Source: an uncultured Butyrivibrio sp. (lineage in GTDB: Bacteria; Bacillota; Clostridia; Lachnospirales; Lachnospiraceae). Taken from it: a stretch of DNA of 64,000 bases. The translations under genes and the position numbers were made by a program. Location: contig NZ_CAMVPU010000009.1 in the NCBI RefSeq assembly GCF_947169445.1, forward strand, positions 43,324 to 107,323, given 5' to 3'. The notes under the pieces were generated by a model, which saw only the letters and a program-made list of their open reading frames with translations, was not told the origin of the DNA and searched no databases. This document shows, in pieces, positions 37,444-46,465 of the stretch. Positions within the stretch are counted from its first letter, which is position 1, and each line of letters starts with the position of its first letter.

Positions 37444-38532
37444 TTACTTCTTGTTGATGTATCCGCTGGCCTTCAAAAGCTCAGCACACTCAACAGCACC
37501 ACCAGCTGCTCCACGGAGAGTATTGTGTGACAAGCCAACAAACTTCCAGTCATAAATCGAATCCTCACGAAGTCTGCCGATGCTAACGCCCATGCCACCT
37601 TCATAATTCACATCAAGAGTAATCTGTGGTCTGTTATCCTCCTGCATATACTGGATGAACTGTTTTGGAGCACTTGGAAGGCCAAGCTGCTGTGGAAGTC
37701 CTGAGAACTTCTCAAGTTTCTCAATCAGTTCTTCCTTAGAAGAAGGGTTCTTCTTAAATTTTACAAAAGCTGCTGCTGTATGTCCATACAAAACAGGAAT
37801 TCTTATGCACTGACATGTGATTTTAACGTCATCTGCAGGAACAATTACACCATCCTGAACCTTACCCCAGATTCTAAGCGGCTCTTTTTCAGACTTTTCT
37901 TCTTCTCCTGAAATAAAAGGAATTACGTTTCCAACCATTTCAGGCCACTCTTCAAAATTCTTTCCAGCACCTGAAATAGCCTGATAAGTTGTAGCAACTA
38001 CCTCATAAGGCTCATACTCTTTCCAGGCTGTAAGAGCTGGTGTGTAGCTCTGAATTGAACAGTTAGGTTTAACTGCAATAAATCCGTTTGTTGTTCCAAG
38101 TCTCTTTTTCTGATACTGGATTACATCCATATGCTCAGGGTTGATCTCAGGAATGATCATAGGAACATCAGGAGTCCATCTGTGGGCGGAATTATTTGAT
38201 ACAACAGGAGTTTCTGTCTTAGCATATTCTTCTTCAATATGCTTGATCTCATCCTTAGACATATTTACAGCAGACAGAACAAAGTCAACATCCTCTGAAA
38301 CGCCCTTAACATCAGTAACATCCTTAACAACGATGTTCTTAACGGAGTCAGGGATAGCTCCATCCATCTTCCATCTGTTTCCTACAGCCTCTTCATAGGT
38401 CTGGCCAGCACTTCTTGGGCTTGCTGCAATTGTCTTTACCTCGAACCATGGATGATTGTTGAGAATAGAAATAAATCTCTGTCCAACCATTCCTGTTCCA
38501 CCTAAAACTGCTACCTGTAACTTGTCACTCAT
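37444..38532 (-). CDS. asd: Aspartate-semialdehyde dehydrogenase
   Basis: About 362 residues. The NADP-binding motif is VLGGTGMVGQRFISIL. The active-site cysteine is in KPNCSIQSYTPAL. This is the fungal/archaeal-like Asd type rather than the E. coli type, judging by LGTTNGFIAVKPNCS. It reduces aspartyl phosphate for lysine, threonine and methionine synthesis and for cell wall precursors. GGAGGAG lies 8 bases before the ATG at 38532; the frame extends to 38565. Confidence 0.94.
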   Translation of the reverse strand: MSDKLQVAVLGGTGMVGQRFISILNNHPWFEVKTIAASPRSAGQTYEEAVGNRWKMDGAIPDSVKNIVVKDVTDVKGVSEDVDFVLSAVNMSKDEIKHIEEEYAKTETPVVSNNSAHRWTPDVPMIIPEINPEHMDVIQYQKKRLGTTNGFIAVKPNCSIQSYTPALTAWKEYEPYEVVATTYQAISGAGKNFEEWPEMVGNVIPFISGEEEKSEKEPLRIWGKVQDGVIVPADDVKITCQCIRIPVLYGHTAAAFVKFKKNPSSKEELIEKLEKFSGLPQQLGLPSAPKQFIQYMQEDNRPQITLDVNYEGGMGVSIGRLREDSIYDWKFVGLSHNTLRGAAGGAVECAELLKASGYINKK

Positions 38533-38608
38533 AATATGTACTCCTCCTAAATTATTTAGATTCATAATTATATGTAAAAAAATATTTCTCTTTAATTAAT
38601 CTTACACA

Positions 38609-39997
38609 TCATTTCAAAGCAAATGTTTCCAAAAAGTTTGCATTTAATGCAATCACTTTTTTCATTGCATCAGGGCTAGGTGCCCCAACTGTAAGTCTCT
38701 TATTAACACAGGTCTCAAGGCTGATAGCATCATATATATCCTTATCGAACATCTCTGAAAAAGACTTAAGTTCCTCCAATGAAAGATCATCTATAGCACA
38801 GTTCTTATCTATACAGAAAAGAACCAGTCTTCCAATAACAGAATGAGCATCCCTGAAAGGCATTCCTTTATTTACAAGGTAATCCGCAGCATCTGTCGCA
38901 TTGGTAAAACCGAGCATTGCACTCTTTTTCATGTTGTCCTCATTAAACTTCAAGGTTGCAAGCATATCGGTAAAAAGAGTAAGACAATTAGATGTATTAT
39001 CTATGGAATCGAAAAAAGCTTCTTTATCTTCCTGCATATCCTTATTGTATGCAAGTGGAATACCCTTCATTGTAGTCAGAAGCGACATTAGATTTCCATA
39101 TACCCGCCCGGTCTTTCCTCTTACAAGCTCTGCTATATCAGGATTCTTTTTCTGAGGCATTATACTGCTTCCGGTAGAATAAGCATCATCTATAGTCACA
39201 AATCTGTACTCATTGGAATTCCAGATAATGATTTCTTCAGAAAACCTGGAAAGGTGCATCATAACTGTCGACAGCGCTGACATAAACTCTATAAGATAAT
39301 CTCTGTCAGACACCGAATCCATACTATTCAAAGTCGGCCCATAAAACTCCAAAAGCTGAGCTGTATAATCCCTATCCAGCGGATATGTGGTTCCTGCAAG
39401 AGCTCCTGCTCCGAGTGGACAATAATTCATTCTGTTATAGATGTCCTTCATTCTAAGAAGGTCACGCTTAAACATCTCAAAATAAGCACCAAGATGATGA
39501 GAAAGAGTTACAGGCTGTGCTTTCTGAAGATGAGTAAAACCAGGCATATACGTCTGAGTATGTTGTCTCATCATGTCATCCAATGTCTTTAGCATTTTAA
39601 ATAGTAGCTCTGACATATGCTCAACTTCTGACCTGGCATATAGTCGCATATCAAGTGCAACCTGATCATTACGACTTCTTCCTGTATGTACCTTCTTGCC
39701 CGCGTCTCCAATACGTTTTATTAGATTCGCTTCCAAAAAGCTGTGAATATCCTCATATTCAGATGTTATTTCAAGTTTACCCTCATGCACATCGGACAAA
39801 ATAGAATCAAGCCCATCGCAGATCTGTTCTTTTTCCTCTGTGGTTATAATCCCCTGCCTGGCAAGCATAGTAGCGTGTGCCTTACTCCCAAGAACATCAA
39901 CCTCCAGAAATCTCTTATCAAAAGATATGGATGCGTTAAAGTTCCACGCAAGTTCATTGATACTACCAGTAAATCGTCCACCCCAAAGCTGCGCCAT
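38609..39997 (-). CDS. argH: Argininosuccinate lyase
   Basis: A 462-residue fumarase-superfamily enzyme. The signature GSSIMPQKKNPD is present, with the catalytic-site THLQKAQPVTLSHH. It releases arginine and fumarate from argininosuccinate. argG is not adjacent. The RBS is CAGGAGA. The 330 bases upstream (39998-40328) hold AT-rich sequence and the terminator of the next gene, with no clear ARG box or open frame. Confidence 0.96.
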   Translation of the reverse strand: MAQLWGGRFTGSINELAWNFNASISFDKRFLEVDVLGSKAHATMLARQGIITTEEKEQICDGLDSILSDVHEGKLEITSEYEDIHSFLEANLIKRIGDAGKKVHTGRSRNDQVALDMRLYARSEVEHMSELLFKMLKTLDDMMRQHTQTYMPGFTHLQKAQPVTLSHHLGAYFEMFKRDLLRMKDIYNRMNYCPLGAGALAGTTYPLDRDYTAQLLEFYGPTLNSMDSVSDRDYLIEFMSALSTVMMHLSRFSEEIIIWNSNEYRFVTIDDAYSTGSSIMPQKKNPDIAELVRGKTGRVYGNLMSLLTTMKGIPLAYNKDMQEDKEAFFDSIDNTSNCLTLFTDMLATLKFNEDNMKKSAMLGFTNATDAADYLVNKGMPFRDAHSVIGRLVLFCIDKNCAIDDLSLEELKSFSEMFDKDIYDAISLETCVNKRLTVGAPSPDAMKKVIALNANFLETFALK

Positions 39998-40271
39998 AAT
40001 AGTAATCTCCTGCTATTTTTTAGAAATAAAAAAAATTAAAAATATCATATACACTTTCATAAGTTAAAGTCTTAAAAAGTCATAAACAAAACTTAACATA
40101 TATCCTAGCGCTTAACAATACAGAATTGTGCACAAATCTTTTGGCTTCAAAGGCGATTAATTGTTAAAAAAGACAAGTGTCCGTCACGGAAAGACATCGT
40201 AATATCTGTTATAAGTATATGCACGACAGCTATCTTCCTTAAGCAAATGTGCCCTATAGCATATAAAAAAA

Positions 40272-40310
40272 GCAGTATTGACTTTGTAAATATACAAAAA
40301 TCAATACTGC
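40272..40310 (-). terminator. Terminator downstream of the MBL-fold gene
   Basis: A perfect 10-bp outer stem (GCAGTATTGA with TCAATACTGC) has further inner pairing (TGTA with TACA). On the minus strand TTTTTTTA follows. It lies 19 bases past the stop. Confidence 0.9.
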
Positions 40311-40328
40311 CTTACTATCGATTGTATG

Positions 40329-41690
40329 TCAGTCACATACCCAGCACCAGGATTTATTTTGTACAAGGCACTGTGAGTCTTTAAGAATAATTGTATCTCC
40401 CTGATTAGGAAGAATAATCCTACCGGCATTCTTAGAAAGAAGCTGCTCCGGTCTAAAGCTGTGAAGCGGAATAAGCGTTTTAGGAGCAATTTCATCAACC
40501 TGTTTTCTCAGATAAAAAGGCTCTGCATGACCGCCCAGGCCGCATCTTACCACATTGATTCCGGCAACTTCCAAAAGCTTATAAAACTTCTCATAGGATG
40601 GATCGTAATCTCCGAGAGGTGCTCCGTCCATATGAAGATAAATAGATATTGCATCAGATAATTCGAATAATTCGAAGCTATCCTTATAATCCTGCTGCAA
40701 AACATAGGCTGAAGGGTTATCAAGAATATCTTTTCTAGTTACTATCGGATAATTACTGATACGAGGTGCATCGACACTTCCGCCCTCCGGGAGATACACA
40801 TATACCTTATCCTCTCCATAAAAAGCAGCCAGATAATCAGCCTGCTGAGGTGAAAGCACCAGTTTTCTTCCGGATTCACCTATTACTTTAACGAAATTAT
40901 GGATTCGTTCTACATTTCGATTATAGTTGTTTATAACTATAAGTCCTTCTTCATTAGAAGCGAAATCTTTCATCTTATCAAGCAAGGTAAGCTCTGTATT
41001 CTCACGAACTGGGCCCATTAAAGACAATACATCAACATCGCCATGGCTAATAGTAACACCTTCACTGATCATTACGTCCGCCCCTTTGCATTTCTGAGCA
41101 AATGCAGCACTGATATCCGGATGATACCCATGATATCTGTAATCTCCCGTATAGCAGATACTTCCATCAGGAGTATTAATCATAAATCCACAGGCACCGA
41201 TAACATCATGATCCACCTGAACACAGGTCACTGTTATGTCTCCAACTGAAAAAGAGACATCATAGTCAACCGGAATAATGTTCTCATGCTCTCTAATCTC
41301 GAGTTCACCCATTACTCCAAGTTCATGATATAAAGTTGCAGACTCTCTGCTCATATATACAGGCAGCTTCTGGTCAAGTGCACCAAGACCGCCCATATGA
41401 TCTATATGCATATGGGATATGATCACAAATACTTCTTTATCAAGCTCGCCATATCCCTTAATTTCAAGTTTATGTGCAATATCAGGTTCATATATACCAT
41501 CAATCGCATTTAAAATGCCAAGTTTAACATAATCATAGGCTTCATTTCCTTTGCGAAGACTAACCTTATTATCAATCCTATCCGCATAAGAAAAGCCAAA
41601 ATCAAAAAGACAAATTGCTTTGTCAGTCTCAACCCCTACTACTGTTCCACCAATTTCCTTAAGTCCACTATAAAATGTAAGTTTCGTCAT
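40329..41690 (-). CDS. Metallo-beta-lactamase-fold hydrolase, RNase J-like
   Basis: A 453-residue MBL-fold protein. The metal-binding motif is ISHMHIDHMGGLGALD (HxHxDH), followed by a second metal region ICYTGDYRYHG. The C-terminal PLHSFRPEQLL resembles the final His motif of RNase J and related nucleases. The middle region may be a beta-CASP insert, but I cannot confirm its motifs. It is a probable RNA or small-phosphoester hydrolase; the substrate is unknown. It stands alone with its own terminator. Confidence 0.75.
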   Translation of the reverse strand: MTKLTFYSGLKEIGGTVVGVETDKAICLFDFGFSYADRIDNKVSLRKGNEAYDYVKLGILNAIDGIYEPDIAHKLEIKGYGELDKEVFVIISHMHIDHMGGLGALDQKLPVYMSRESATLYHELGVMGELEIREHENIIPVDYDVSFSVGDITVTCVQVDHDVIGACGFMINTPDGSICYTGDYRYHGYHPDISAAFAQKCKGADVMISEGVTISHGDVDVLSLMGPVRENTELTLLDKMKDFASNEEGLIVINNYNRNVERIHNFVKVIGESGRKLVLSPQQADYLAAFYGEDKVYVYLPEGGSVDAPRISNYPIVTRKDILDNPSAYVLQQDYKDSFELFELSDAISIYLHMDGAPLGDYDPSYEKFYKLLEVAGINVVRCGLGGHAEPFYLRKQVDEIAPKTLIPLHSFRPEQLLSKNAGRIILPNQGDTIILKDSQCLVQNKSWCWVCD

Positions 41691-41739
41691 AGAAGTACCT
41701 CATAAAAAAGAAAACAATGAATAATTTTCATTAGACAAA

Positions 41740-41770
41740 TTGAGTAGGGAAGATTAACTCCCCTACTCAA
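41740..41770. terminator. Hairpin upstream of the MBL-fold gene
   Basis: A 10-bp stem (TTGAGTAGGG with CCCTACTCAA) has an 11-base interior. Only short T tracts flank it. It may end the sugar ABC operon or sit in the leader of the MBL gene. Confidence 0.45.
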
Positions 41771-41812
41771 CATATTAGTACAATAAATAATTTACTTCAT
41801 TGATAATATACG

Positions 41813-41956
41813 ATTTGCTCCGTTGCAAAGCAACTTGCGCAAATCTACAAGAATTCGGAAATCGATATGCTCGCCAGGCTCGCATATCTTTTTTCCTCAT
41901 TCTTGTTAGATTCTCAAGGTCATACAAACACTCATGCAAGCATGAGTTTGTATGAC
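41813..41956. repeat. Cluster of three intergenic palindromes after the ABC operon
   Basis: Three inverted repeats follow one another. First, ATTTGC/GCAAAT with inner GTTGC/GCAAC (41813-41844). Second, AATCTACAAGAAT pairs with ATTCTTGTTAGATT (41842-41912), enclosing GATATGC/GCATATC. Third, GTCATACAAA-CTCATGC pairs with GCATGAG-TTTGTATGAC (41919-41956), a 17-bp stem with a 2-base bulge. No T-run follows on the minus strand, so this is more than a simple terminator. Confidence 0.6.
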
Positions 41957-41973
41957 TTTTCGAATCAATATCA

Positions 41974-43317
41974 TCAATACTGTGCGTTTACAGCCTCTAC
42001 AATTGTATCAAGCCATGTCTGAGCATCAGCAAGGTCAAATACGAGCTGCTCAACAGTTCCAGGAACAGTTGATCTGATGTCGTTTGAAGCATCAAATGTA
42101 GGTGAGAAGAAGAAATCCTTAGCCTGCTCATAGCATGCCTTAGCGCAGATGTTCTCTTCCATGTATGACTTGTACTCAGCTGTCTCATAAGCAGATGTTC
42201 TGATTGGAAGGTAACCTGTTCCTACAGCCCACTTTGTAACTTCTTCAGTGCTTGTGATGAACTTGAGGTACTCCCAAGCTGCAAGCTGCTTGTTAGAATC
42301 CTGTGCGAACATAACAATGTTTGTACCAGCCATGTTAGCTGCCTTCTGTACGTTTCCTGGAAGTGGAGCTACTCCAAGTTCCCAACCCTCAGCCTTGATG
42401 TAAGAAACGCCTGCTGAAGAACCAACATAAGAAGCAATCTGCTGGTTGCTGATTACATTTGAGAAGTAGCCATCCTCACCAACAAGACGAGCATAGCCAT
42501 TGTTGTAAAGGTTTGAAAGGTATGTGAATGTCTCAAGACCCTTATCATCGTTGAAAAGAGCACCTGTAGCATCTACATAATCAGCACCATTCTGGTGAAG
42601 AGATGCCTCTACAAGACCTGCAAGGTCATCATAACCGATGAAAGAAATGTTCTTAGCATCATAAACTGTCTTAGCAGCAGCCTCAACATCAGCCCATGTC
42701 TCAGGAACAGAAATGCCGAGCTCATCGAACATTGTCTTATTGTAGAAAAGAACATATGTTGACTTGTTGTAAGGAACAGCGTGGATGAAACCAAACTCTG
42801 AGCACTCATCACGATAAGCTGAAACAACGTCATCCCAGTTGTCAAAATCATTAGCAACGAAATCATCAAGCTTTACAATCTTGTCAAGGTAAGGTGTAAG
42901 CCAGTTGTTGTAAGCCTGTGCAAGATCTGGAAGAGCATCTGCAGCAGCACTTGCCTGAAGCTTTGTCTGAAGATCTCCATAAGCACCCTGGTTAACAAGA
43001 GTAACCTTGATACCATACTCGTTAGTGTTGTTGAACTCATCTGTAATCTCTGAGAGAACGCTCTCAAGGTTACCGTTCATAGCATGCCAGAAAGTAATTT
43101 CTGTAGCTTCGATTGACTTAGCCTCTGTAGCAGCTGTCTCCTCTGCAGGAGCTGCTGTCTCAGCAGCAGGTGTCTCAGCAGCAGGTGTCTCAGCAGCTGT
43201 CTCAGTAGTCTGAGTCTCTGTTGTTGTCTCAGGAGCAGCGCTCTGGCCACAACCTGCAAGCATTGATGTTGCCATAGCCATGGCAAGAATGCTGGCACCA
43301 ATTTTCTTAAACTTCAT
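41974..43317 (-). CDS. Sugar ABC transporter substrate-binding lipoprotein
   Basis: About 447 residues. A signal peptide ends in the lipobox MLAGCGQS, so the mature protein is lipid-anchored outside the membrane. A Thr/Glu/Ala/Pro-rich linker (ETPAAETPAAETAAP) of about 45 residues follows; its DNA is a run of short GCAGGTGTCTCA-type repeats. The binding domain is of the family 1 (MalE/UgpB) type, with ITFWHAMNGNLESVLSEI. The sugar is unknown. It is the last gene of the operon after two permeases. The ATG at 43317 has better RBS spacing than 43323. Confidence 0.92.
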   Translation of the reverse strand: MKFKKIGASILAMAMATSMLAGCGQSAAPETTTETQTTETAAETPAAETPAAETAAPAEETAATEAKSIEATEITFWHAMNGNLESVLSEITDEFNNTNEYGIKVTLVNQGAYGDLQTKLQASAAADALPDLAQAYNNWLTPYLDKIVKLDDFVANDFDNWDDVVSAYRDECSEFGFIHAVPYNKSTYVLFYNKTMFDELGISVPETWADVEAAAKTVYDAKNISFIGYDDLAGLVEASLHQNGADYVDATGALFNDDKGLETFTYLSNLYNNGYARLVGEDGYFSNVISNQQIASYVGSSAGVSYIKAEGWELGVAPLPGNVQKAANMAGTNIVMFAQDSNKQLAAWEYLKFITSTEEVTKWAVGTGYLPIRTSAYETAEYKSYMEENICAKACYEQAKDFFFSPTFDASNDIRSTVPGTVEQLVFDLADAQTWLDTIVEAVNAQY

Positions 43318-43422
43318 TTTCATAATCCTCTCTTTCTTAAAAAAGCGTTTCTATCATAAAAGGCTTAGCCTTAAATGAACATTAAAAATCTTTTGCACAC
43401 AGCCCATAAGTATACTATAAAG

Positions 43423-44262
43423 TTATCCCTTAAGTCCACTCCTAGTTACACCCTCAATAATATATTTTCTAAGGAACAGATAAATAATTATTATAGGCAT
43501 AACAAGCATACATGAAGCTGCCATGATAAGCTCTGTTGAAGAACCAGCCTCCGTCTGGAATCTTACAAGACCGTTGGATAATACTCTCATCTCCTGTGAG
43601 TTAGTAACAAGAAGTGGCCACAGGAATGCATTCCATGAACTGATGATATTCAAAATTGCTATTGAGAAAATAGCCTGTTTGTTCATAGGAACCATGATTT
43701 TGATCATATATTTAAAATCAGAGCATTTATCAACCTTGGCTGCAAGATACAAAGATTCAGGAACCTGCATAAAGAATCTTGTCAGAAGGTAGATATAGAA
43801 AGCACTTGATATCCAAGGAATAATCATAGCTTTGTATGAATCAATCCACTTTAAGTTGATGATTGTTTCATAATTGGTAATAATAAGCATCTCACCAGGA
43901 ATCATAAGTGTAGCAAGAAACAGTGAAAATACTGTTTTCTTTCCCGGAAAATTAAGTCTTGAGAATGCAAAAGCTGAAAGAACAGTTGTCACAAGCACAC
44001 CACATGTAGTGCAGAATGTAACAATAAGAGTGTTCAAAAAGTATCTTGCAAATGGTGCAGCTGCCCAAGCATCCTTGTAGTTGCCCCACTGTGGCTCAGC
44101 AGGGAAAAGGCTTGGTGGAATCTGCACAAGTTCTGATGGAGTCTTAAGTGAAGATGAAATCATCCACACAAAAGGAAGTATTGTAAATACTGCTCCAAAT
44201 ATCAAAACTGCATATTTAAGAATTGCAGCAATGATGTTACCTATTTTTCTTTTCTGTGTCAT
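43423..44262 (-). CDS. Sugar ABC transporter permease, MalG/UgpE type
   Basis: About 279 residues with six membrane helices. The ATPase-contact loop (EAA motif) is PESLYLAAKVDKCSDFKYM, with Lys in place of the usual Gly or Asp. The protein ends VTRSGLKG, typical of the MalG-like subunit. AGGAAATAAAG precedes the ATG at 44262; the frame runs on into the upstream gene. It partners the permease directly upstream. Confidence 0.92.
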   Translation of the reverse strand: MTQKRKIGNIIAAILKYAVLIFGAVFTILPFVWMISSSLKTPSELVQIPPSLFPAEPQWGNYKDAWAAAPFARYFLNTLIVTFCTTCGVLVTTVLSAFAFSRLNFPGKKTVFSLFLATLMIPGEMLIITNYETIINLKWIDSYKAMIIPWISSAFYIYLLTRFFMQVPESLYLAAKVDKCSDFKYMIKIMVPMNKQAIFSIAILNIISSWNAFLWPLLVTNSQEMRVLSNGLVRFQTEAGSSTELIMAASCMLVMPIIIIYLFLRKYIIEGVTRSGLKG

Positions 44263-44272
44263 CTTTATTTCC

Positions 44273-45148
44273 TCACTTTTTCTTCTTCTCACCAGTTACA
44301 CGCAGCTGAACCTGAGTCATAACAAGGATTATAAGGAAAAGAACTACAGAGCCCGCAGCTGCAACGCCATACTTATAACTGTTGTAGAACTTGTCATAAA
44401 TATAGTAAACAATAGTCATAGCTCTGTCGGCAGGGCCTGCCTTTCCCTGGAACAAAGAGAATACCTCATTGTAAACCTTGAACGCACCGATCATACCAAT
44501 AACACTTGAATAAACAATCATTGGTGCAAGCTGAGGAACAGTAATTCTGGTGAAAACACGCAGCTTAGGTGTAGAATCAATTCTCGCTGCCCTGTATAAA
44601 TCCTCAGGAATTGTCTGAAGACCGGCAAGGAAAATAAGAATATTAAATGCCATACTCTTCCAAATAGCAAAAATGATAAGTGCAGGCATAGCATACTCCG
44701 GACGATTCAGCCACGGAATAGGATCAACCCCGAAAAATCCCAGGAAATAGTTGATAAGACCGTAGTTACTGTTAAACATCCATCTCCATACGATACCAAT
44801 AGCAATTACACTGGTAACATAAGGAAGGAAGTAAACTGTCTGGAAAAATGCCTTTGTCTTAGTACAGCTATTAATAAGAACAGCAATAATCAGTGAAAGA
44901 ATTATTGATGCCGGTACTACACAAATAACATAAATACTGGTGTTTCTAAGTGATAACGCAAAATCAGGATCAGCAAAGAGAGCTTTATAGTTCTCAAAGC
45001 CAATTGATGTATACTTGTGACTGATAATGCTGTAATCTCCCAAAAAGCTCATGATAATAGCTCTTATCAGAGGGTAGATTGTAAATGCAAGCATAATAAT
45101 GATAGACGGAAGGAGATATAAATATCCCTTAAAACTCTTCTTATCCAT
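44273..45148 (-). CDS. Sugar ABC transporter permease, MalF/UgpA type
   Basis: A 291-residue permease with six helices, starting KGYLYLLPSIIIMLAFTIYP. The EAA loop is PEDLYRAARIDSTPKLRVF. It lies between the ATPase and the second permease genes, with gaps of 25 and 10 bases, so all four form one operon. Together they import an oligosaccharide or glycoside. Confidence 0.93.
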   Translation of the reverse strand: MDKKSFKGYLYLLPSIIIMLAFTIYPLIRAIIMSFLGDYSIISHKYTSIGFENYKALFADPDFALSLRNTSIYVICVVPASIILSLIIAVLINSCTKTKAFFQTVYFLPYVTSVIAIGIVWRWMFNSNYGLINYFLGFFGVDPIPWLNRPEYAMPALIIFAIWKSMAFNILIFLAGLQTIPEDLYRAARIDSTPKLRVFTRITVPQLAPMIVYSSVIGMIGAFKVYNEVFSLFQGKAGPADRAMTIVYYIYDKFYNSYKYGVAAAGSVVLFLIILVMTQVQLRVTGEKKKK

Positions 45149-45173
45149 ATTGTTCTCCTAATACTCTTCCTAA

Positions 45174-46217
45174 TTAAAATCTACCAATAAGTTTTTCCTG
45201 ATTGTCAAATACAAGGATATGTCCCTCACGAACAGAAGCCTTGACTGTATCACCTTCAGAAACCTGCATATATGAATGTACAAGCACTCGAACAACCTTC
45301 TCTCCCAGCTTGGTGAAAAGAAGAAGATCACGTCCTGTCATACGAAGGTTATCAACTGCAAAAGAGATTCCATCATCATTTACATAGAATGACTCAGGTC
45401 TGATTCCTGCATGATAATGTCCATCAGCAAGATCAGCTCCCTTTCTAAGGACAACATCACCTGATGAGATAACTCCATCCTTAACATCTACTTCTATATT
45501 ATTAATCTCCGGTGTTCCAAGGAAATTAGCTACAAACTCATTAGCAGGATTAAGGTACATTGTCTGAGGAACCTCGTACTGCTGAAGAACGCCCTCTTTC
45601 ATAACTGCAATACGATCAGAAATACTCATAGCCTCTTCCTGGTCATGTGTTACAAAAATAGTTGTAATCTTAACTTCCTGCTGGATACGTCTGATTTCTT
45701 CTCTTGTAGCTACACGAAGCTTGGCATCCAGGTTCGAAAGCGGTTCGTCCAATAAAAGAACCTGTGGTTTCTTAACCAATGCTCTTGCAATAGCAACACG
45801 CTGCTGCTGTCCACCGGAAAGCTCACTTGGTTTTCTATTCATATACTGATCAATCTTAACAACCTTGGCAATCTCAAGAGCCTCTTCTTTAGCCTGAGCC
45901 TTCTTAACACCACGATTGATAAGAGGGAAAGTAATATTATCCTCTACAGTCATATGAGGATACAGAGCATAATTCTGGAAAACAAGACCAATTTCACGAT
46001 CCTCAGGTGGAATAGAAGTTACATCCTTGTCTCCAAAGAAAATTTTGCCCTCTGTTGGTGTTGTAAGACCTGACAGCATAAAAAGTGTTGTTGATTTGCC
46101 GCAACCGGATGGTCCTAAAAGTCCGACCAATTCGCCATCATTGATTCTGAGATTCATATGATCAACAGCATTGAGACTACCATATGTTTTTGTCAGATTT
46201 TCAATTCTAATATCCAT
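45174..46217 (-). CDS. Sugar ABC transporter ATPase, MsmK/UgpC type
   Basis: A 347-residue ATPase. Walker A is GPSGCGKST, the signature LSGGQQQRVAIARAL, and Walker B LLLDEPLSNLDAKLR. A C-terminal OB-like regulatory domain follows (residues about 235-347), as in MalK-type subunits. Many Firmicutes use one such ATPase for several sugar importers; here it is the first gene of a complete operon. Confidence 0.95.
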   Translation of the reverse strand: MDIRIENLTKTYGSLNAVDHMNLRINDGELVGLLGPSGCGKSTTLFMLSGLTTPTEGKIFFGDKDVTSIPPEDREIGLVFQNYALYPHMTVEDNITFPLINRGVKKAQAKEEALEIAKVVKIDQYMNRKPSELSGGQQQRVAIARALVKKPQVLLLDEPLSNLDAKLRVATREEIRRIQQEVKITTIFVTHDQEEAMSISDRIAVMKEGVLQQYEVPQTMYLNPANEFVANFLGTPEINNIEVDVKDGVISSGDVVLRKGADLADGHYHAGIRPESFYVNDDGISFAVDNLRMTGRDLLLFTKLGEKVVRVLVHSYMQVSEGDTVKASVREGHILVFDNQEKLIGRF

Positions 46218-46334
46218 TTCCTACCCCTAATTCTAAATCTAGTTTTTTAGTCGCAAATTTTATTATACTATAACGTCTTAAATTATTAAATATTTATAAA
46301 CATTTTTTTAATATCTTGAAAACACGCATAAAAT

Positions 46335-46369
46335 AAGGGCGCAAGCTTATTCATTATGCCTGCGCCCTT
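46335..46369 (-). terminator. Terminator downstream of the PIN-PhoH gene
   Basis: A perfect 9-bp stem (AAGGGCGCA with TGCGCCCTT) encloses a 17-base interior with extra pairing. On the minus strand TTATTTTAT follows. It lies between the PhoH gene and the sugar ABC operon. Confidence 0.7.
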
Positions 46370-46465
46370 GAATCATCGATATAAAATTTTTTTAGGTAAA
46401 AAAAATACAGAAATCATCGGTACTCTTCTATTAATATATGAAGAAACTACCCAATTTCACTACAT

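Noticed and set aside
43077..43301. Leu-rich open frame inside the sugar-binding protein gene
   Set aside because: It arises from the repeated codons of the Thr/Glu/Ala-rich linker read in another frame.
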